Of a stretch of DNA of 64,000 nucleotides, positions 29,814 through 41,300 are shown piece after piece (within the stretch, counting starts at the first letter, position 1; each line of letters starts with the position of its first letter). The notes below the pieces were generated by a model. That model worked only from the letters and a program-made list of their open reading frames with translations, had not been told where the DNA came from and made no database searches. The position numbers were made by a program, and so were the translations under genes. This DNA comes from Branchiostoma floridae (taxonomy: Eukaryota; Chordata; Leptocardii; Amphioxiformes; Branchiostomatidae), in assembly GCF_000003815.2 (NCBI RefSeq), contig NC_049981.1:698934-762933 (forward strand), given 5' to 3'.

Positions 29814-30029
29814 TTAGTCGACCTCCTCGATGGTGGGGCCGCTACCGCTGCCGCCCTCCTGTGCACCTGCATCGCCACCTGGGGCACCTCCGGGGAAGCC
29901 GCCTGCACCTGGGAAGCCAGCTGCGCCAGGTGGTGCGCCACCTGCAGCCTGGTACATCTTGGTGACGATGGGCATGCACACCTTCTCCAGCTCCTTCTGC
30001 TGATGCTCAAACTCATCCTTGTCAGCCAT
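29814..30029 (-). CDS. hspa8: Hsp70 cognate (HSPA8-like), last exon only
   Basis: The exon follows an acceptor (CTGCCCAACAG, minus strand) and encodes [20 protein letters not shown], then [11 protein letters not shown] and a Gly/Pro-rich tail, ending SGPTIEEVD. The first part is the helical lid of the substrate-binding domain. The tail has GGFPG-type repeats as in cytosolic Hsp70s. The closing EEVD binds the TPR domains of co-chaperones such as Hop and CHIP and marks a cytosolic or nuclear Hsp70. An intron just before MADK fits a constitutive cognate gene rather than an intronless heat-inducible copy. The ATPase domain and most of the substrate domain are absent. They should lie at higher coordinates, but a 100-N gap (30086-30185) and a transposon come first. 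Whether the rest is in the gap or the locus is broken cannot be told. The precise paralogue is uncertain. Confidence 0.85.
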   Translation of the reverse strand: MADKDEFEHQQKELEKVCMPIVTKMYQAAGGAPPGAAGFPGAGGFPGGAPGGDAGAQEGGSGSGPTIEEVD

Positions 30030-30404
30030 CTGTTGGGCAGACAATCACAAGGTTACGAAAAAACCTCAACATGGCTTGACATCAANNNNNNNNNNNNNNN
30101 NNNNNNNNNNNNNNNNNNNNNNNNNNNNNNNNNNNNNNNNNNNNNNNNNNNNNNNNNNNNNNNNNNNNNNNNNNNNNNNNNNNNNTTGGGTGGCAAAGGG
30201 GACCATCTCGAGCGCCGAAGGCGCGAGGGCTCGCGCCGAAGGCGCGAGAGCTTGCGCCGAAGGCGCAAGGCTCCTAGGGGGGTCCGGGGGCATCTCCCCC
30301 GGAAAATTTTGAAACTGGAACCTTCTGAAACGGCATTTCCCGCGTTTTGGAGAGGGTTTTATGAGAATAATCAGAGACACCCACATGACCGTTTTAGAGT
30401 CTGA

Positions 30405-30955
30405 GTCAGATTTATTGGAAGAAAAACAAGTGCTGAGTATATATATCTGTCATGAAATGGCCTCGATCCACATAATCAGCCTTTATATAAAGCATATATA
30501 ATCATGTTGAACAGTTCTAAACTAACAGTCTTAGCAATCGTAACTTAATATTCTTAACCTTACACCTAACAGCCTTCACAATCACAACTTGGTAGTCGTA
30601 ACCTAACATCCGACAGTAACAGTCTAACTCTTAACTTATTCTTAACGAAATATTAACATAATTGTCTTAGCGGTCTTTTATCTTAAGGAAAAAGAAGAAA
30701 AATAAATATTGAGTATATCCGTCATGAAATGGTCCACACACATAACCAGTCTTAAATATAAAGCATTATATAATTATGTTCTGATTACAACCTAACAGCC
30801 CAGCACATAATAAACAGCCTTAACAGTCTTACCAACTTTGATAATCTTAACCTAACATCTAACATGCTTAACAGTCTAACTCATAAACATTTGTTCTTAA
30901 ACTCATAACCGTTTATTCTTAACCTAATTGTCTTTGGTCTTAGCGGTCTTATAAC
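30405..30955. repeat. Direct duplication downstream of the transposase stop
   Basis: Copy 1 (about 30405-30690) and copy 2 (about 30700-30955) share TGAGTATAT, GTCATGAAATGG, TATAAAGCAT, TAACAGTCT, TAACCTAACATC and TTGTCTTNGCGGTCTT in order. Copy 2 reaches the transposase stop codon, so the 3' untranslated arm of the transposon has been duplicated with its gene end. Many short TAACAGTCT/CTTAACCTAA words repeat inside each copy. Confidence 0.7.
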
Positions 30956-33471
30956 AGGTTGTCCAGTTCTAGTCTGCGGGGGTGGAGTTGAGCAAAGCAA
31001 TCGACTACCTTGTCTAGGTCTATGTCAGTGTCGTAGTGGATGTGTAGAAGTGCCAGGTTGGACAGCCGAATCTTCCCCATAGAAGCGCGCATGTAGTTGT
31101 TTAGCCTTCGTAGGGCGCTGAAACTCCTCTCACACTCGCACGATGTTACTGGGAGAGTGCACGCGATTTTCAGCAGAACGCCGATATTCGGGAACATCGT
31201 GGTGTCACAGCGCTTGATTGCCTCTGCGGGAGACGCCGGCCGCAACTCTGGTGGATCAGGCATGAAGTGGTTTTTCCACCGGTTGAGTTCCATAGGAAAC
31301 AATTCCGGCGATGGCAGATCGGCCTCGTACTGGGCAACTGCGTCCTCGAGACGGACGTCTCTCGAGCACACTATGGTCGGGACGAGCCCGATCAGCGATG
31401 TCGCGATCTTGGCAGACGCTGCAAACCGGTCACTCAGGGAAGTTGTGATGTGGTCGAGAAAGGGGATGACTACATTTCTCTGGTAGTACTCCCGAGGACT
31501 GGCTGCCATGGCATTGGCTCGGTGCTGTTGCCGAACGGCGATACGGGGCATCTCAGGAGCACTGCCAACCTTCTCGGCCATTCGCTGGCTTTGTTCGAAG
31601 ATGTGGCCGAACCCTTTCTCAACTTCTTCCCGCTCCTTTTTGTAGATTTCCTGGATCTCCGTTACCATCTCGTGGGCCTCCACGATATCCACTGCCCTTC
31701 CCTGCAGTTTTACGGTGATCCCCGCTAGATGGGAGAGATACTGGTACACGACCAGGAAGACTACGATGAACTCGTAGGAAGTGATGCTCTTTAGAATCTG
31801 ATGAGCATCACTTCGGTTACCGGTGTCCCAGTCGGCGTAAGTGTCTCCGTACTTGTCGAGGTGGCGGCTGTATGCGATCATTTCTAGAGTTTCTACAATG
31901 AACACGTATGCTTGGTAGAAATGCTGATACGCACTGTGACGCTCTGCCCAGCGGGTTTTGCAGAGGTCCAGGAGAGGCTTCCTCTTGGTCTCGTCTCCGA
32001 TGTTGTGATTGATCACCTTCTCAAGCGCACCGCTCCTCTTCGGGCTGTGCAGGAAATATCGACAGCAATCCTGCAGGCGGTCGATCACGTTGCGTATCTG
32101 CGGCAAGGCACACGATTTGCTGATGACCAGGTTGAGACAGTGCCCGTTACAGTGGATATATGTTGCCTGAGGAGCCACCTCCTTTATACGTGCCTGCACA
32201 CCTGCGGATTTTGACGACATGTTGCTGGCACCGTCATATCCCTGCCCTCGCATGTTACGGGTAGGGATACCATTCTCCCTCAAGAATTGCAGGATAGCCT
32301 CTGCAATACTTCTCCCTGTGATCCGATCTACTTGTATGAACTTGAGAAAGTCTTCCCTAATGTTATTGTTGCTGTCGACAAATCTGGCACAAATCGCGAG
32401 AAGCTCAGTGTTGTGCGAGGTAACTTCATCCGCCATGATACTGTAGAAGGGGGCCGCGTTGATCTCTTCTAAGATTCCCTTCAAAATCATGTGTTTCCCC
32501 ATAACCTCAATCAACTCGTTCTGCGTCTGTGGGGACATGCATGTGGCATTTCTCATGGCAGGTGCTTGCAAGTGCTTTTGCAGCACACCATCTGTCACTG
32601 CCATCAACCTTAGCAACGCCAGGAAGTTTCCCGGGTTGCCGGGAGAGTTCAGGTCTTCCTTGTCGCCTCGTAGTGCGATGCATTGTCTGCCACAGAACAG
32701 CACTGCTCTGGCGATAGACTTAATAACCTCTCGGTTGTTTTGGATGTTAACTGCCTTTCTTGCATCAACTTGGGCGGCAATTGTGGTGTGGGGTCGTTCC
32801 ACTGCTTGCTTGAGTAAGGTAGCCTTTTCCATTGCTTCATCGTGGTAGTCACAGTTGGTCTCGTGAGTCTTGACTTTCTCACTTTTCTTGTTCCACACTC
32901 TGAATGGCTTGGTCACCAACTGCCCCTTTGACGGATCGGCGGCAAAAAGCACACACGGCATGCAAAAGATGCCGTCCACCTTCTCGCTATATACCATCCA
33001 TTTGTGTTTTCCGAGCCATTTGTGTCGGAAACTGCGATTACAGCCGCCAAGATACTGAGTCGGAAATGTTTTATCCTCTGGCGGTTTGCTGTGATGGCAG
33101 AGGAAGTTGTATTTCTGGGCTGTTGTTAGAGCCTTTACGTTGTCGCAAAACACATTACTGGTCTCCGAACGGAGGTACATCTCTCCAATATCGACAATGT
33201 TGCTGCCGCCGCCTTCGTCCTGATAACAGCTCACTTCGCCACTTACCGGATTAGTACTTACAGTGAGTGGTACATTGTCGATTTGAGCGTCCGATGTCGA
33301 GGGCTGAGCGTCTGACGTTGACGGCTGAGCGTCCAAAGTTGATGACCGACTTTCCGAGGCCTCATCCAAAAGCTGTGCCGTCTTCGTTTTCTTCGGAAGG
33401 AAGCTGTCCAGCTTGTGGCACGTAGCTGCCGCGCGTTTCTTCTCTCGCGCCTTCTGCTCTTTCCGCCCCAT
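30949..33471 (-). CDS. hAT superfamily transposase, ZMYM1 / P52rIPK-like, intact
   Basis: An uninterrupted single-exon frame of 840 residues from MGRKEQKAREKKRAAATCHK; an upstream in-frame ATG at 33516 would add 15 hydrophobic residues and is less likely. After a basic start and two PSTSDAQ repeats comes a TTF-type zinc-finger region (about residues 130-175: YLGGCNRSF, HKWMVYSE, DGIFCMPCVLF). The RNase H-like core follows with MADEVTSHNTELL (catalytic Asp near 348), GQGYDGASNMSS (Asp near 413) and IHCNGHCLNL, the C-x2-H pair. It closes with the hAT dimerisation region TSCECERSFSALRRLNNYMR (Glu near 781). This order matches the animal hAT group annotated as 'zinc finger MYM-type 1-like' or '52 kDa repressor of PKR inhibitor-like'. 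It would cut and paste its own element. All three acidic residues are present and there is no frame break, so it may be recently active. It lies next to a gap beside the Hsp70 exon. Confidence 0.93.
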   Translation of the reverse strand: MGRKEQKAREKKRAAATCHKLDSFLPKKTKTAQLLDEASESRSSTLDAQPSTSDAQPSTSDAQIDNVPLTVSTNPVSGEVSCYQDEGGGSNIVDIGEMYLRSETSNVFCDNVKALTTAQKYNFLCHHSKPPEDKTFPTQYLGGCNRSFRHKWLGKHKWMVYSEKVDGIFCMPCVLFAADPSKGQLVTKPFRVWNKKSEKVKTHETNCDYHDEAMEKATLLKQAVERPHTTIAAQVDARKAVNIQNNREVIKSIARAVLFCGRQCIALRGDKEDLNSPGNPGNFLALLRLMAVTDGVLQKHLQAPAMRNATCMSPQTQNELIEVMGKHMILKGILEEINAAPFYSIMADEVTSHNTELLAICARFVDSNNNIREDFLKFIQVDRITGRSIAEAILQFLRENGIPTRNMRGQGYDGASNMSSKSAGVQARIKEVAPQATYIHCNGHCLNLVISKSCALPQIRNVIDRLQDCCRYFLHSPKRSGALEKVINHNIGDETKRKPLLDLCKTRWAERHSAYQHFYQAYVFIVETLEMIAYSRHLDKYGDTYADWDTGNRSDAHQILKSITSYEFIVVFLVVYQYLSHLAGITVKLQGRAVDIVEAHEMVTEIQEIYKKEREEVEKGFGHIFEQSQRMAEKVGSAPEMPRIAVRQQHRANAMAASPREYYQRNVVIPFLDHITTSLSDRFAASAKIATSLIGLVPTIVCSRDVRLEDAVAQYEADLPSPELFPMELNRWKNHFMPDPPELRPASPAEAIKRCDTTMFPNIGVLLKIACTLPVTSCECERSFSALRRLNNYMRASMGKIRLSNLALLHIHYDTDIDLDKVVDCFAQLHPRRLELDNLL

Positions 33472-33519
33472 GAGGATGCCACAATATTTTATCAATACAT
33501 AATACAGAAGGTACACCGT

Positions 33520-34500
33520 TCACGGACTGACTTCGATCACAGTTTGATCACAGATAAAAGAAAAAAGAAACGTTTGCTAGCAGTGACACTTCTCGACACG
33601 TGTCGCACGTGTACACTGTCCTGAATGACAGTGACTCTGACGTTTTGCAAGTAAGCCGACAAGTGCCTCTGATCTAACCGCCGATTGGCGCCTCCACATA
33701 AGAACAAAGAACTCGCGCGGCGGCCCCGTGCTGTCAACAGAGGCGGTATAATTTGTTGACATTATTGACAACATCCCGTCATAACCTAAATTCAATTAAC
33801 TGTTCATTTCTTACCGTTTGGCACATCACCGTGACAAGACTTTACGGTACGTATGTTTGCCTTAGAAGGGCCCATTACGCGGTCACCCACAGGATTTGAT
33901 GAACTGCAAGTAGCACATTGACTAGCGCTAATACAAGTTTCGAACTATAACTATAAGTGCTGCGATTATTTTTGTGATTTAGTGAGGTAGCCCCGTTCAA
34001 TTTGTATCCGACCACCGACACGAAAATTGATAGCTTTGCGGCTCTCTTGTACATGTAATTTAAATATCCTTTCTCTTAGAAACGGGGGACAATATCCTGA
34101 CGTAATCGTGTCCAGCGGCAAGCTTTAGATCACACCAGGGGACGTGTGCCGGATTCGTTCACAGGCCGCCGATTGTAGCTAGCGAAGTGAGACTTTCGGG
34201 CGCCATTAGTACTTTACCATAGCAACAGTCAGGCGACACTCGTGTCGCGTGCCGGGGCGTGTCTCACAGCGGACCAACAGTTTCAAGCGGTGACAGTTTG
34301 TTTTTGACACGCGCCGCGCTCCGCCCCCGGGCCTTTATCAGTATAATGCGGACTCGGGAAAAGCTAATTGAAAACCACAGCGTTCACCTTTATTCAAGTG
34401 ACCAAAGACAGTGAAGTTTTATAGGAATCCAGTCCCGCTCGAGATACAAACCAGTCAAAAAAAAAAAAAAAAAAAACTTGAAAAAGCGGACCTTCGATCA
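33520..34500. other. 5' arm of the transposon, G/C-rich
   Basis: About 1 kb upstream of the transposase start, with no open frame of note. It is richer in CG than its surroundings (for example CACGCGCCGCGCTCCGCCCC near 34308). A TATAA word lies near 34340, read on the plus strand, so it may not serve the transposase. It ends at an A18 tract (34458-34475). Confidence 0.4.
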
Positions 34501-34803
34501 AATGGGGGGGTTCGTCCGAACCCCCCGAACCCCCCCTGGCTACGGGCGTGGATGTGACGTAATAGTTCACTTACGTGGCCGTTGTTCCTGTCCTTGTTGG
34601 TTTGATGACTGATTCCGCTTTCTCTGGTATTTGCACTTGGTGGCTGTGGTTTCTACCAGTTTGTTGTGAAAACATCTGTCTATACCAAGGACTTTCTCTT
34701 TTTTTCATGCTCCTGTAAGCACTGTAAATGTACAATACAGACATAATACTAAAGGCATTTAGAATGATTGGTTTAGAATATAGTTTTTGTGATTAACATT
34801 TTG

Positions 34804-34831
34804 TGTGTGCATGTGTGTGTGTGTGTGTGTT
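34804..34831. repeat. Short (TG)n microsatellite
   Basis: TGTGTGTGCATGTGTGTGTG and further TG units, about 28 bp. Confidence 0.8.
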
Positions 34832-34867
34832 TGGTGTAGGAGAAGGCCACCTTACCGGTAGTTCATG

Positions 34868-35010
34868 CTAATCTCCAAGTAGGTGGAGGGTCCAGGTATG
34901 TCTTTTAGTACTTTTTTGTGGATCTTTCACAGCTCAGTCTGCATTTTTCTTGTCCACTACTTGTCATAGGAACTGGGTGCTGACCCTTCATCTACTTGGA
35001 GATATTAATG
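34868..35010. mobile_element. Short inverted-repeat element
   Basis: CTAATCTCCAAGTAGGTGGA followed by GGGTCC on the left is mirrored by GACCCTTCATCTACTTGGAG and ATATTAATG on the right. The ends differ at a few positions. About 140 bp, no coding capacity. The CTCCAAGTAG word is reminiscent of the CTCCAAGCAG ends found at 28.3 and 50-56 kb. Confidence 0.55.
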
Positions 35011-35622
35011 TTTGGTCAGTGCATGTTCACTGTATTAATTGATAGCTCCCAGGACAGAAAGTGTGTGTAAATAGTTTGAGTGGCTGATTGTTTAAAATCG
35101 ATCCTGCCTCAGGACACCAGTGTTTACTGACCAAGCTGGAAGGAAACACCTCCCTCTTCAGTACTTTGTCCCAAGTTGGTGTAGCTCATTATAGGTTTGT
35201 TTGGGGCAGGACAATATTTGTAAGGGATTGGGTTGTAAAGGAAATGACTCACTTTTGGGGGTGGCCATTGCATTGGTACACTACATTAGGATAAAATTAG
35301 ATCTACATCTAGGGAACTACTTACTGCACCATTGCCATCTTTAGCTACCACAGTAGCTTAAGTTACAGACTGAGATTTTTTTAATAGTATGTAACGCTAG
35401 GTCACCTTTATCCGCTAGGTAAATTATATCCATTGTTTTTTAACAAGATCTAGATCTATTCAGGGGTATCAAATCAACTGGCGGGGCTTTCAAGTTGCAA
35501 AATATTACAGTTATATGAACAATATTGCTTCATCTGGCGACTTGATACCACTAAATTACCAGATTTTGAAAATAATGGACATAGGTTATATTTAACCCGT
35601 GGATAAAGGTGAACTAGTGTTA

Positions 35623-35984
35623 AGGCGATGCCAAATTCTTTTGTTGCTTCTCAGATTATTTTCAGAAAAAAATTGGACTGACAGGTCGAAAAAATAAAAA
35701 TAGATTTTTTCAAAAGGTCTGGGGCGAAGACAAAATAAAAACAGACTGAGGAGTTTAATGTCATGCTTTATACAATGAATTCCATCCTTTAATTTGTTAC
35801 TAATGTTCTGAATAAAAGGCGTTGTTTTCAAACTGATTTTATGTGTATGTGGCTCTGAATGGTAATATTTACAGGTTTGTGATAGCAAAACTTGTAATTT
35901 TATTTCTAGAGACTTAATTTTTTTTTTTAAATGAAAAAAAATGGACAGTCGAATCCAAGAAGCACCAAATAAAATTGGTGTGGC
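35623..35984. mobile_element. Harbinger-like element (family B, diverged copy)
   Basis: The right end AAAATTGGTGTGGC followed by TTA is the same type as the ends of the element at 28673-29022. The left end AGGCGATGCCAAATTCTTTT (preceded by TTA at 35620-35622) matches it inverted, with several substitutions. The interior is A/T rich and non-coding. Confidence 0.6.
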
Positions 35985-36782
35985 TTAAGGCATTTTCTAA
36001 TTCAATTACAATGTACCTGCATGATAGATTCAATATGTTCCATTTTGCAAAGGTAAATAATCATTGCATTCGACTGACATGCTCCAACTTACTAAGGCAG
36101 ACCTTGGGAAGATGTAATATGTAACATCTATTCATGAATGTCTTAGTGATATTGATATTATCTTCCTAGCAACAACACCATCAAGATAACAAAGACCCCC
36201 TGGGCATTTTATCTGTTGGTTTCTGGGATAAATATGTTACACGTACATCTGATTACTTGGTTTATGTGTATGCTTCTAGTAGCAGCTTTAAGGATGGCAA
36301 TACAGTATCACAAGGACCAACACAGCGTCCAGTCCGCATTGAGATTATATTGCTGCTTGTTTGGGGATACAATGTTAATTCACATTTGTAGATCACAATG
36401 GTTACAAACTTTGACAAAGCAAATTTCTTTATTTATCCCAAATGTGCACCTGTGTGGGCTGATTGTTACTTGACTGACTAGCAATTATATGAAATGGACA
36501 TTGCAAACTTTACAACGTGGTGATTTATCCTGATTGTCAACTTTACAACATGGTGACTGGGTTGAACTTGTCTGCTTAGCAACTTTGGCCTAATAACATT
36601 TGTGACTTATCATCATTACCTTGGCATGGGAGCAAAAGTTCAATTTCTGGCATTGACCTAAAGGGAGGGGCTTTAATAGTGGGTCCCAGCTGACTGTTGG
36701 TGAGAGTGAGGCCTTGTTGAACTCTTCAAACATATGTTGCATGACGACCTCAAACTTTACATGACCTTGTCCCTTCTTCCAG

Positions 36783-36899
36783 ATCACCAAACCCAACAAC
36801 AGGACTACTCTGGGTGACAACCATTTTGAGGCCTACAGCCGTTACCAGCTCTTGGTTGCTGCAGATGTTGAGAATACGCTGAGTTTTAAAAAAGTGTGT
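36783..36899 (+). CDS. Doubtful exon candidate
   Basis: After a good acceptor (TTGTCCCTTCTTCCAG) an open frame reads ITKPNNRTTLGDNHFEAYSR and then YQLLVAADVENTLSF. It continues to a possible donor near AAAAAAGTGTGTTTG, placed only approximately. It has no family I recognise. It could be an upstream exon of the GALNT gene at 38347, but GALNT proteins have no close counterpart to it. Confidence 0.2.
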
Positions 36900-37039
36900 T
36901 TGTGTGGGGTGGGAGGTTAATTTTGGGGACAATATGAAGCTCTCTTGAGTCTCTATTGGCAGAGAGCTGGGTGCAGGCATTACTCATCAAGGAGACTGGC
37001 ACCATGGTTTCTGATGTCTATTGCTTCAGATCTTGAAAC

Positions 37040-38330
37040 CAATCCAGAGAATTTTTTTTCTACAGGAAGTACAACTTATCTTAGCCCAGTGTACCATGTT
37101 TACTCACTCCTTTGAGATGCAATAACCATGTTGAAATGCTACTTTGTTCAGTTGAAAACTGGAGTTCTGTGTGATGTACACGTAATACCGGTATACTACA
37201 TTTCAAGTCATGTATGGCAGCTTCCTGCTTGTAGTTTCCCTTCTGGTTGTTTCATGAGTAATTGTCTAGAAAGAAAAAAAAGAAGCTCTTTAGAAAGCAG
37301 AAGGCTAAAATACTTCACAGTCAAGAATTTCCTATAGCTGACATTTTCTGCAGCATGTAGAGTAGTATCTAGAGTTTGATTATGCGGCTGCTGCCTGACA
37401 CATGGGTAGGCAGCAGTAGTCTTCAAACCGTGCTTCCAAGTAGCTCTGTCCAGCAGGTTCACACTGGTTAAGTCACACACTTTGATATACAATGAAAGGA
37501 AAGTAATAGCATTCCATGCAGACAGGTTGGAATTGAAGGTTTTGAGAATGAAAAAGAGAAGAAAAATTTTGTTTGCTGCTGGAATACAAATGAATACAGG
37601 AAGATGTTTTAGTCCAAAATTCGGCTGCAATTCAAATTCACATATACCTTTACAATTTGCATTGCAAACAAAGATGAGTCTCCCATTCTCAGTCTCTGAT
37701 GATTGCTGGTTTGTAACTTGCTATCATGCTGGATTGATACGTTACGTGCCTGATTGCATCTGAGATTATAAACTAAACTACACGTGTTCAAGTGTCTATG
37801 AGAAGATTTATTCTGTGCAATGCTATTCATCTGCTGCTTTTATTTTGATTTACTTCCTATAAATGTGCTTGTTTTGTACTTGGTAGCAGATTTGAATCTA
37901 ATGTGAGCGCATAATTTATAGCGTAGCATTTATCATTCCTTTATAAGCCTAATATGTTACATATTAATAGGAAAGGTAAATCTTAACAGGTATAAGAAGT
38001 GTTCGCATTGTTCATACATATGTTATTGTGTTGTAGGGCTCGAATTCCTTTTAGGGCACGTGGTGTAATTGATATGTATTTGTGTAACTTTAAAGCAATA
38101 TAACAAAGTACAACAAAGATTTTATTGCTTTGTGAATGTCTGATGCTTATTTTCAAGAATATTCTGTATAGAATCTATTGGTGTACAAAGGTACTTTTAC
38201 CCAATAGCCTACAAAAATATCTAGGTGCACCCAAAGTAAAAAATTAGGTGCCCAGCTCCAAAGTTATGATGTGCTGTTTTTATCACGTCTTGTTACATGT
38301 ACATCCCGATTTAAAAGAGTTTAACTCTAT
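37040..38330. other. No further exon found
   Basis: Probably upstream intron or intergenic DNA of the GALNT gene. A/T rich with only shadow frames. Confidence 0.35.
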
Positions 38331-38346
38331 CACAATTTTTCCTCAG

Positions 38347-41300
38347 GGCCGTGATACCAGTCAGGTGTATGGTCAGTCCCTGGGAGTCAATTTTGATGGA
38401 CGGACGTACATAGAAGGTGGTCAGCATGATGCCAAGGACTCATACAAGAGGCATGCCTTCAATCTAGCCGAGAGTGACAAAATCTCCAGTAATCGCCCTG
38501 TGCCAGACACCAGGAATTACAGGTACGTGTACTTAGCTAATTGATGTTAATTAACCCTAATCAATGGGTCAAGGTTTCTCTCCTGCTCAAAGAAGTAGAG
38601 ACTTTGGGACTTAATTAAGAGATCATGAAATAGGTCAATCCAATTATCAAGTTTTCACCCCCCAAGCTCATATTACTGATGAGGGTGAAATCTGTACATG
38701 GAAATGTGGAAAGCATGTCAGGTTACTGGATGAAAGTATGTGTGTTGGCTGAAGTCTCAGGCCCTGATGCCAGAATTGATTGAATTTTAACAGTAAGATA
38801 TGAAACTAGGGAATGTCATGGGTATACTAAGTGTACCATAAGGCTTGGAAGGGTTTTTGAAATTTTTGGAAATAGCCCCTTCAAAGGCGTCAGGAAAATT
38901 TAGCCCTTTTCAAACTCAATTTAGCCTTGAAAACTTGGACAGGGTGGTTAGGGATAGAGTTGGCCAAATTGGGAAAGGGCTGGAACATCTGACATCACGG
39001 GTCTACAAATACAAACAGTCTGATGGCATAATGTAGTCTGTGGATCCACCGCAGCAAGTTGTTATAGAACATGTACAAGTACAGGTGCCATCTGCGTAGT
39101 AGTTCGCTCCTATGTTTGCTTCTGCTACCCCTCTGGGGAACTTGATCTTTTGATGGTGATGTCAGTTACTGAGCAAATTAAGGAATGGGTTCAGAACTTG
39201 TAAAGGGCTCATTTTATGACAACAGGCCCTCCAACAAGAGGACTGAGGGCGTTTTGGGTGTTGGAACACCTGTTTGGATGAGCGCCAGACGGAATAGCAG
39301 AGAAGTGGCCGTATATAGTGTATAATAAACGTCGGAGTAAACTAATATCTGGATGGTACCCAGTCAACTTCTTTTATGCATTACAAAATCAATTTAGGCA
39401 TGTTTTCCTGGTCCAGGGAGACATTCTGTTTGACCTTTGCCAAGTGTAAGCTGTACCCTGGACCATGATGATGAGACTGGTCAGGAGATTTAACACTGAA
39501 AAAGTGTGAAGGTCATCACCATAATGGGGATAGTCAGGGGGAAGGTGGATGGATATGAAGATAGAAGGCAGAAAATACCCAGCTGTTGCCACTTTTGCAC
39601 TTATCTTTCCAGTGCATAAGGGCTAATGTTCCCATCTACCTGCATTGGAGGACGGAATTTAAGCATATTGCAAAGTATGCTTACTAGAACAAGGTAATCA
39701 TACTCTTCAACTGAGTACTAGGCGATTTGGGTGGCTGTAAGCGAGTGTTCAATACTCAGAGAAAGTGGATTTCTGGGTGTTTCTGTTAGACCTGTAACTT
39801 TAATGGAACCTGGCAGAGTGCTGAGATCCCTGTGACCTCCAGGGCAGGGTGGGCTGTGTTACACTGTGGCTGTTTTAATTTCCATGCCTTACTTTTTTGG
39901 CCCAAGACCAATGTGAGATGGGAGGACACCCATACTTACACTATACTTACATGTATGCACATTGCAAATTGACTGCAGACTATTCACACTGCAAGTACAA
40001 TGTATATACTCTTTCTTACATTGCATTAGTTATTTCCACTACAAATACCCCCTTTCCCCATCATAGTCCTCCTATAGGAAATGCAATGTATGTCTCTTTG
40101 AACTTTTGATAAATTTATATATTATACTTGATATTGTACTTGATCTGTGTTTTGGCAGATAGGGTTTTAAAATGTGCCTAGTTGCCTCTTTGGAAAAACG
40201 TTAACAGGTAGCCTTTCTTATACTTACAAACAGGGCAGCCTAGGCTAGGAACAAGAAGTCAAAGATCTCATGCCTCCGTGAAATAGTCGAAGCTTTTATG
40301 AGTTTTTTCATGCCACAGCCCTAGCCTTATCATGCCCTACAACAGGTGATGCTCAACAAGTCTCAAGCCATGCTGGTGTCCCAAATTGAGGTTGGTGATC
40401 TCGCCTGCAGACTATGGACTGAACAGTGAACTCGCAAAAGGGTTGTAAGCCTGTAATTCTACAGTACCTGAAAATACTGCTAGGGGGTTCAAAATCATCA
40501 TGTTTCTCCCTGACCCCAATAACTACTAATATATTAAAACTCATACAAATCCATGAAAAGGATCTTGAGTTATAGTACTTATACTGCAAACACACAAACG
40601 GAACCAAACATCCCTCCCAGAGGTAAAAACTGCAGGATGCAGGAAGCCTTGTTTTTAAAATGAGTATTTGCACTGTCTATTTGTGACAGAGATGTACATT
40701 TTGTATCCTGTTTATATTCTCTCATTGTATACAACCTCAGAGCTTCACCTCGCACGGAACTATAAACGCAACACACTGCAAACGTAAGAATATTAATAAA
40801 GAATGTACATATTTATGTTATGGCTACAACCATGAACTGGGATTTCTTAACTGATTTGAAGCAGGTGACTGGATTGGCAGGGAAAACTGATGGTGCAAAT
40901 ATGTTATGACTATTTCGTATTCAAACTAAATGATAACATTTATTTAGTATCCTGCCATAGATTGAAGAATGTACAGTTACTGTATCATATGCATTATGGC
41001 ATGCAGGGTGTGCCTAGATACTGAGAAGGACCTAAGAGGATCTTAAAGGACAGAGGTGGCATGTCAGAAGATTTNNNNNNNNNNNNNNNNNNNNNNNNNN
41101 NNNNNNNNNNNNNNNNNNNNNNNNNNNNNNNNNNNNNNNNNNNNNNNNNNNNNNNNNNNNNNNNNNNNNNNNNNCAAAAGATATATTACCCAATAGACAC
41201 CAAGTACTCAAGCTCAATGACCCTTTCCAATATCATACAGCCCGCTGTGTATTCTGTCGGCATTATACTTTATAGATGTACATCCTGGTGGTGACATTTC

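Larger units (their letters stand above)
30186..34550 (-). mobile_element. hAT-type DNA transposon with intact transposase (approximate limits)
   Basis: The transposase gene (30949-33471) is flanked by non-coding arms. The right limit is placed near 34545, where A-rich sequence is followed by GGGGGGTTCGTCCGAACCCC and CCCTGGCTACGGGCGTG, a G/C-rich inverted motif typical of transposon ends. On the left, just after the gap, three palindromic GCGCCGAAGGCGC units (30213-30270) and GGGGGGTCCGGGGGCATC lead into the arm. The two G-rich ends are similar in style but not a clear inverted match, so the true left end may be in the gap at 30086-30185. An 8-bp target duplication could not be identified. 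Confidence 0.6.

Noticed and set aside
31097-33254. Several plus-strand frames over 30.9-33.5 kb
   Set aside because: They are shadows of the 840-codon transposase on the minus strand.
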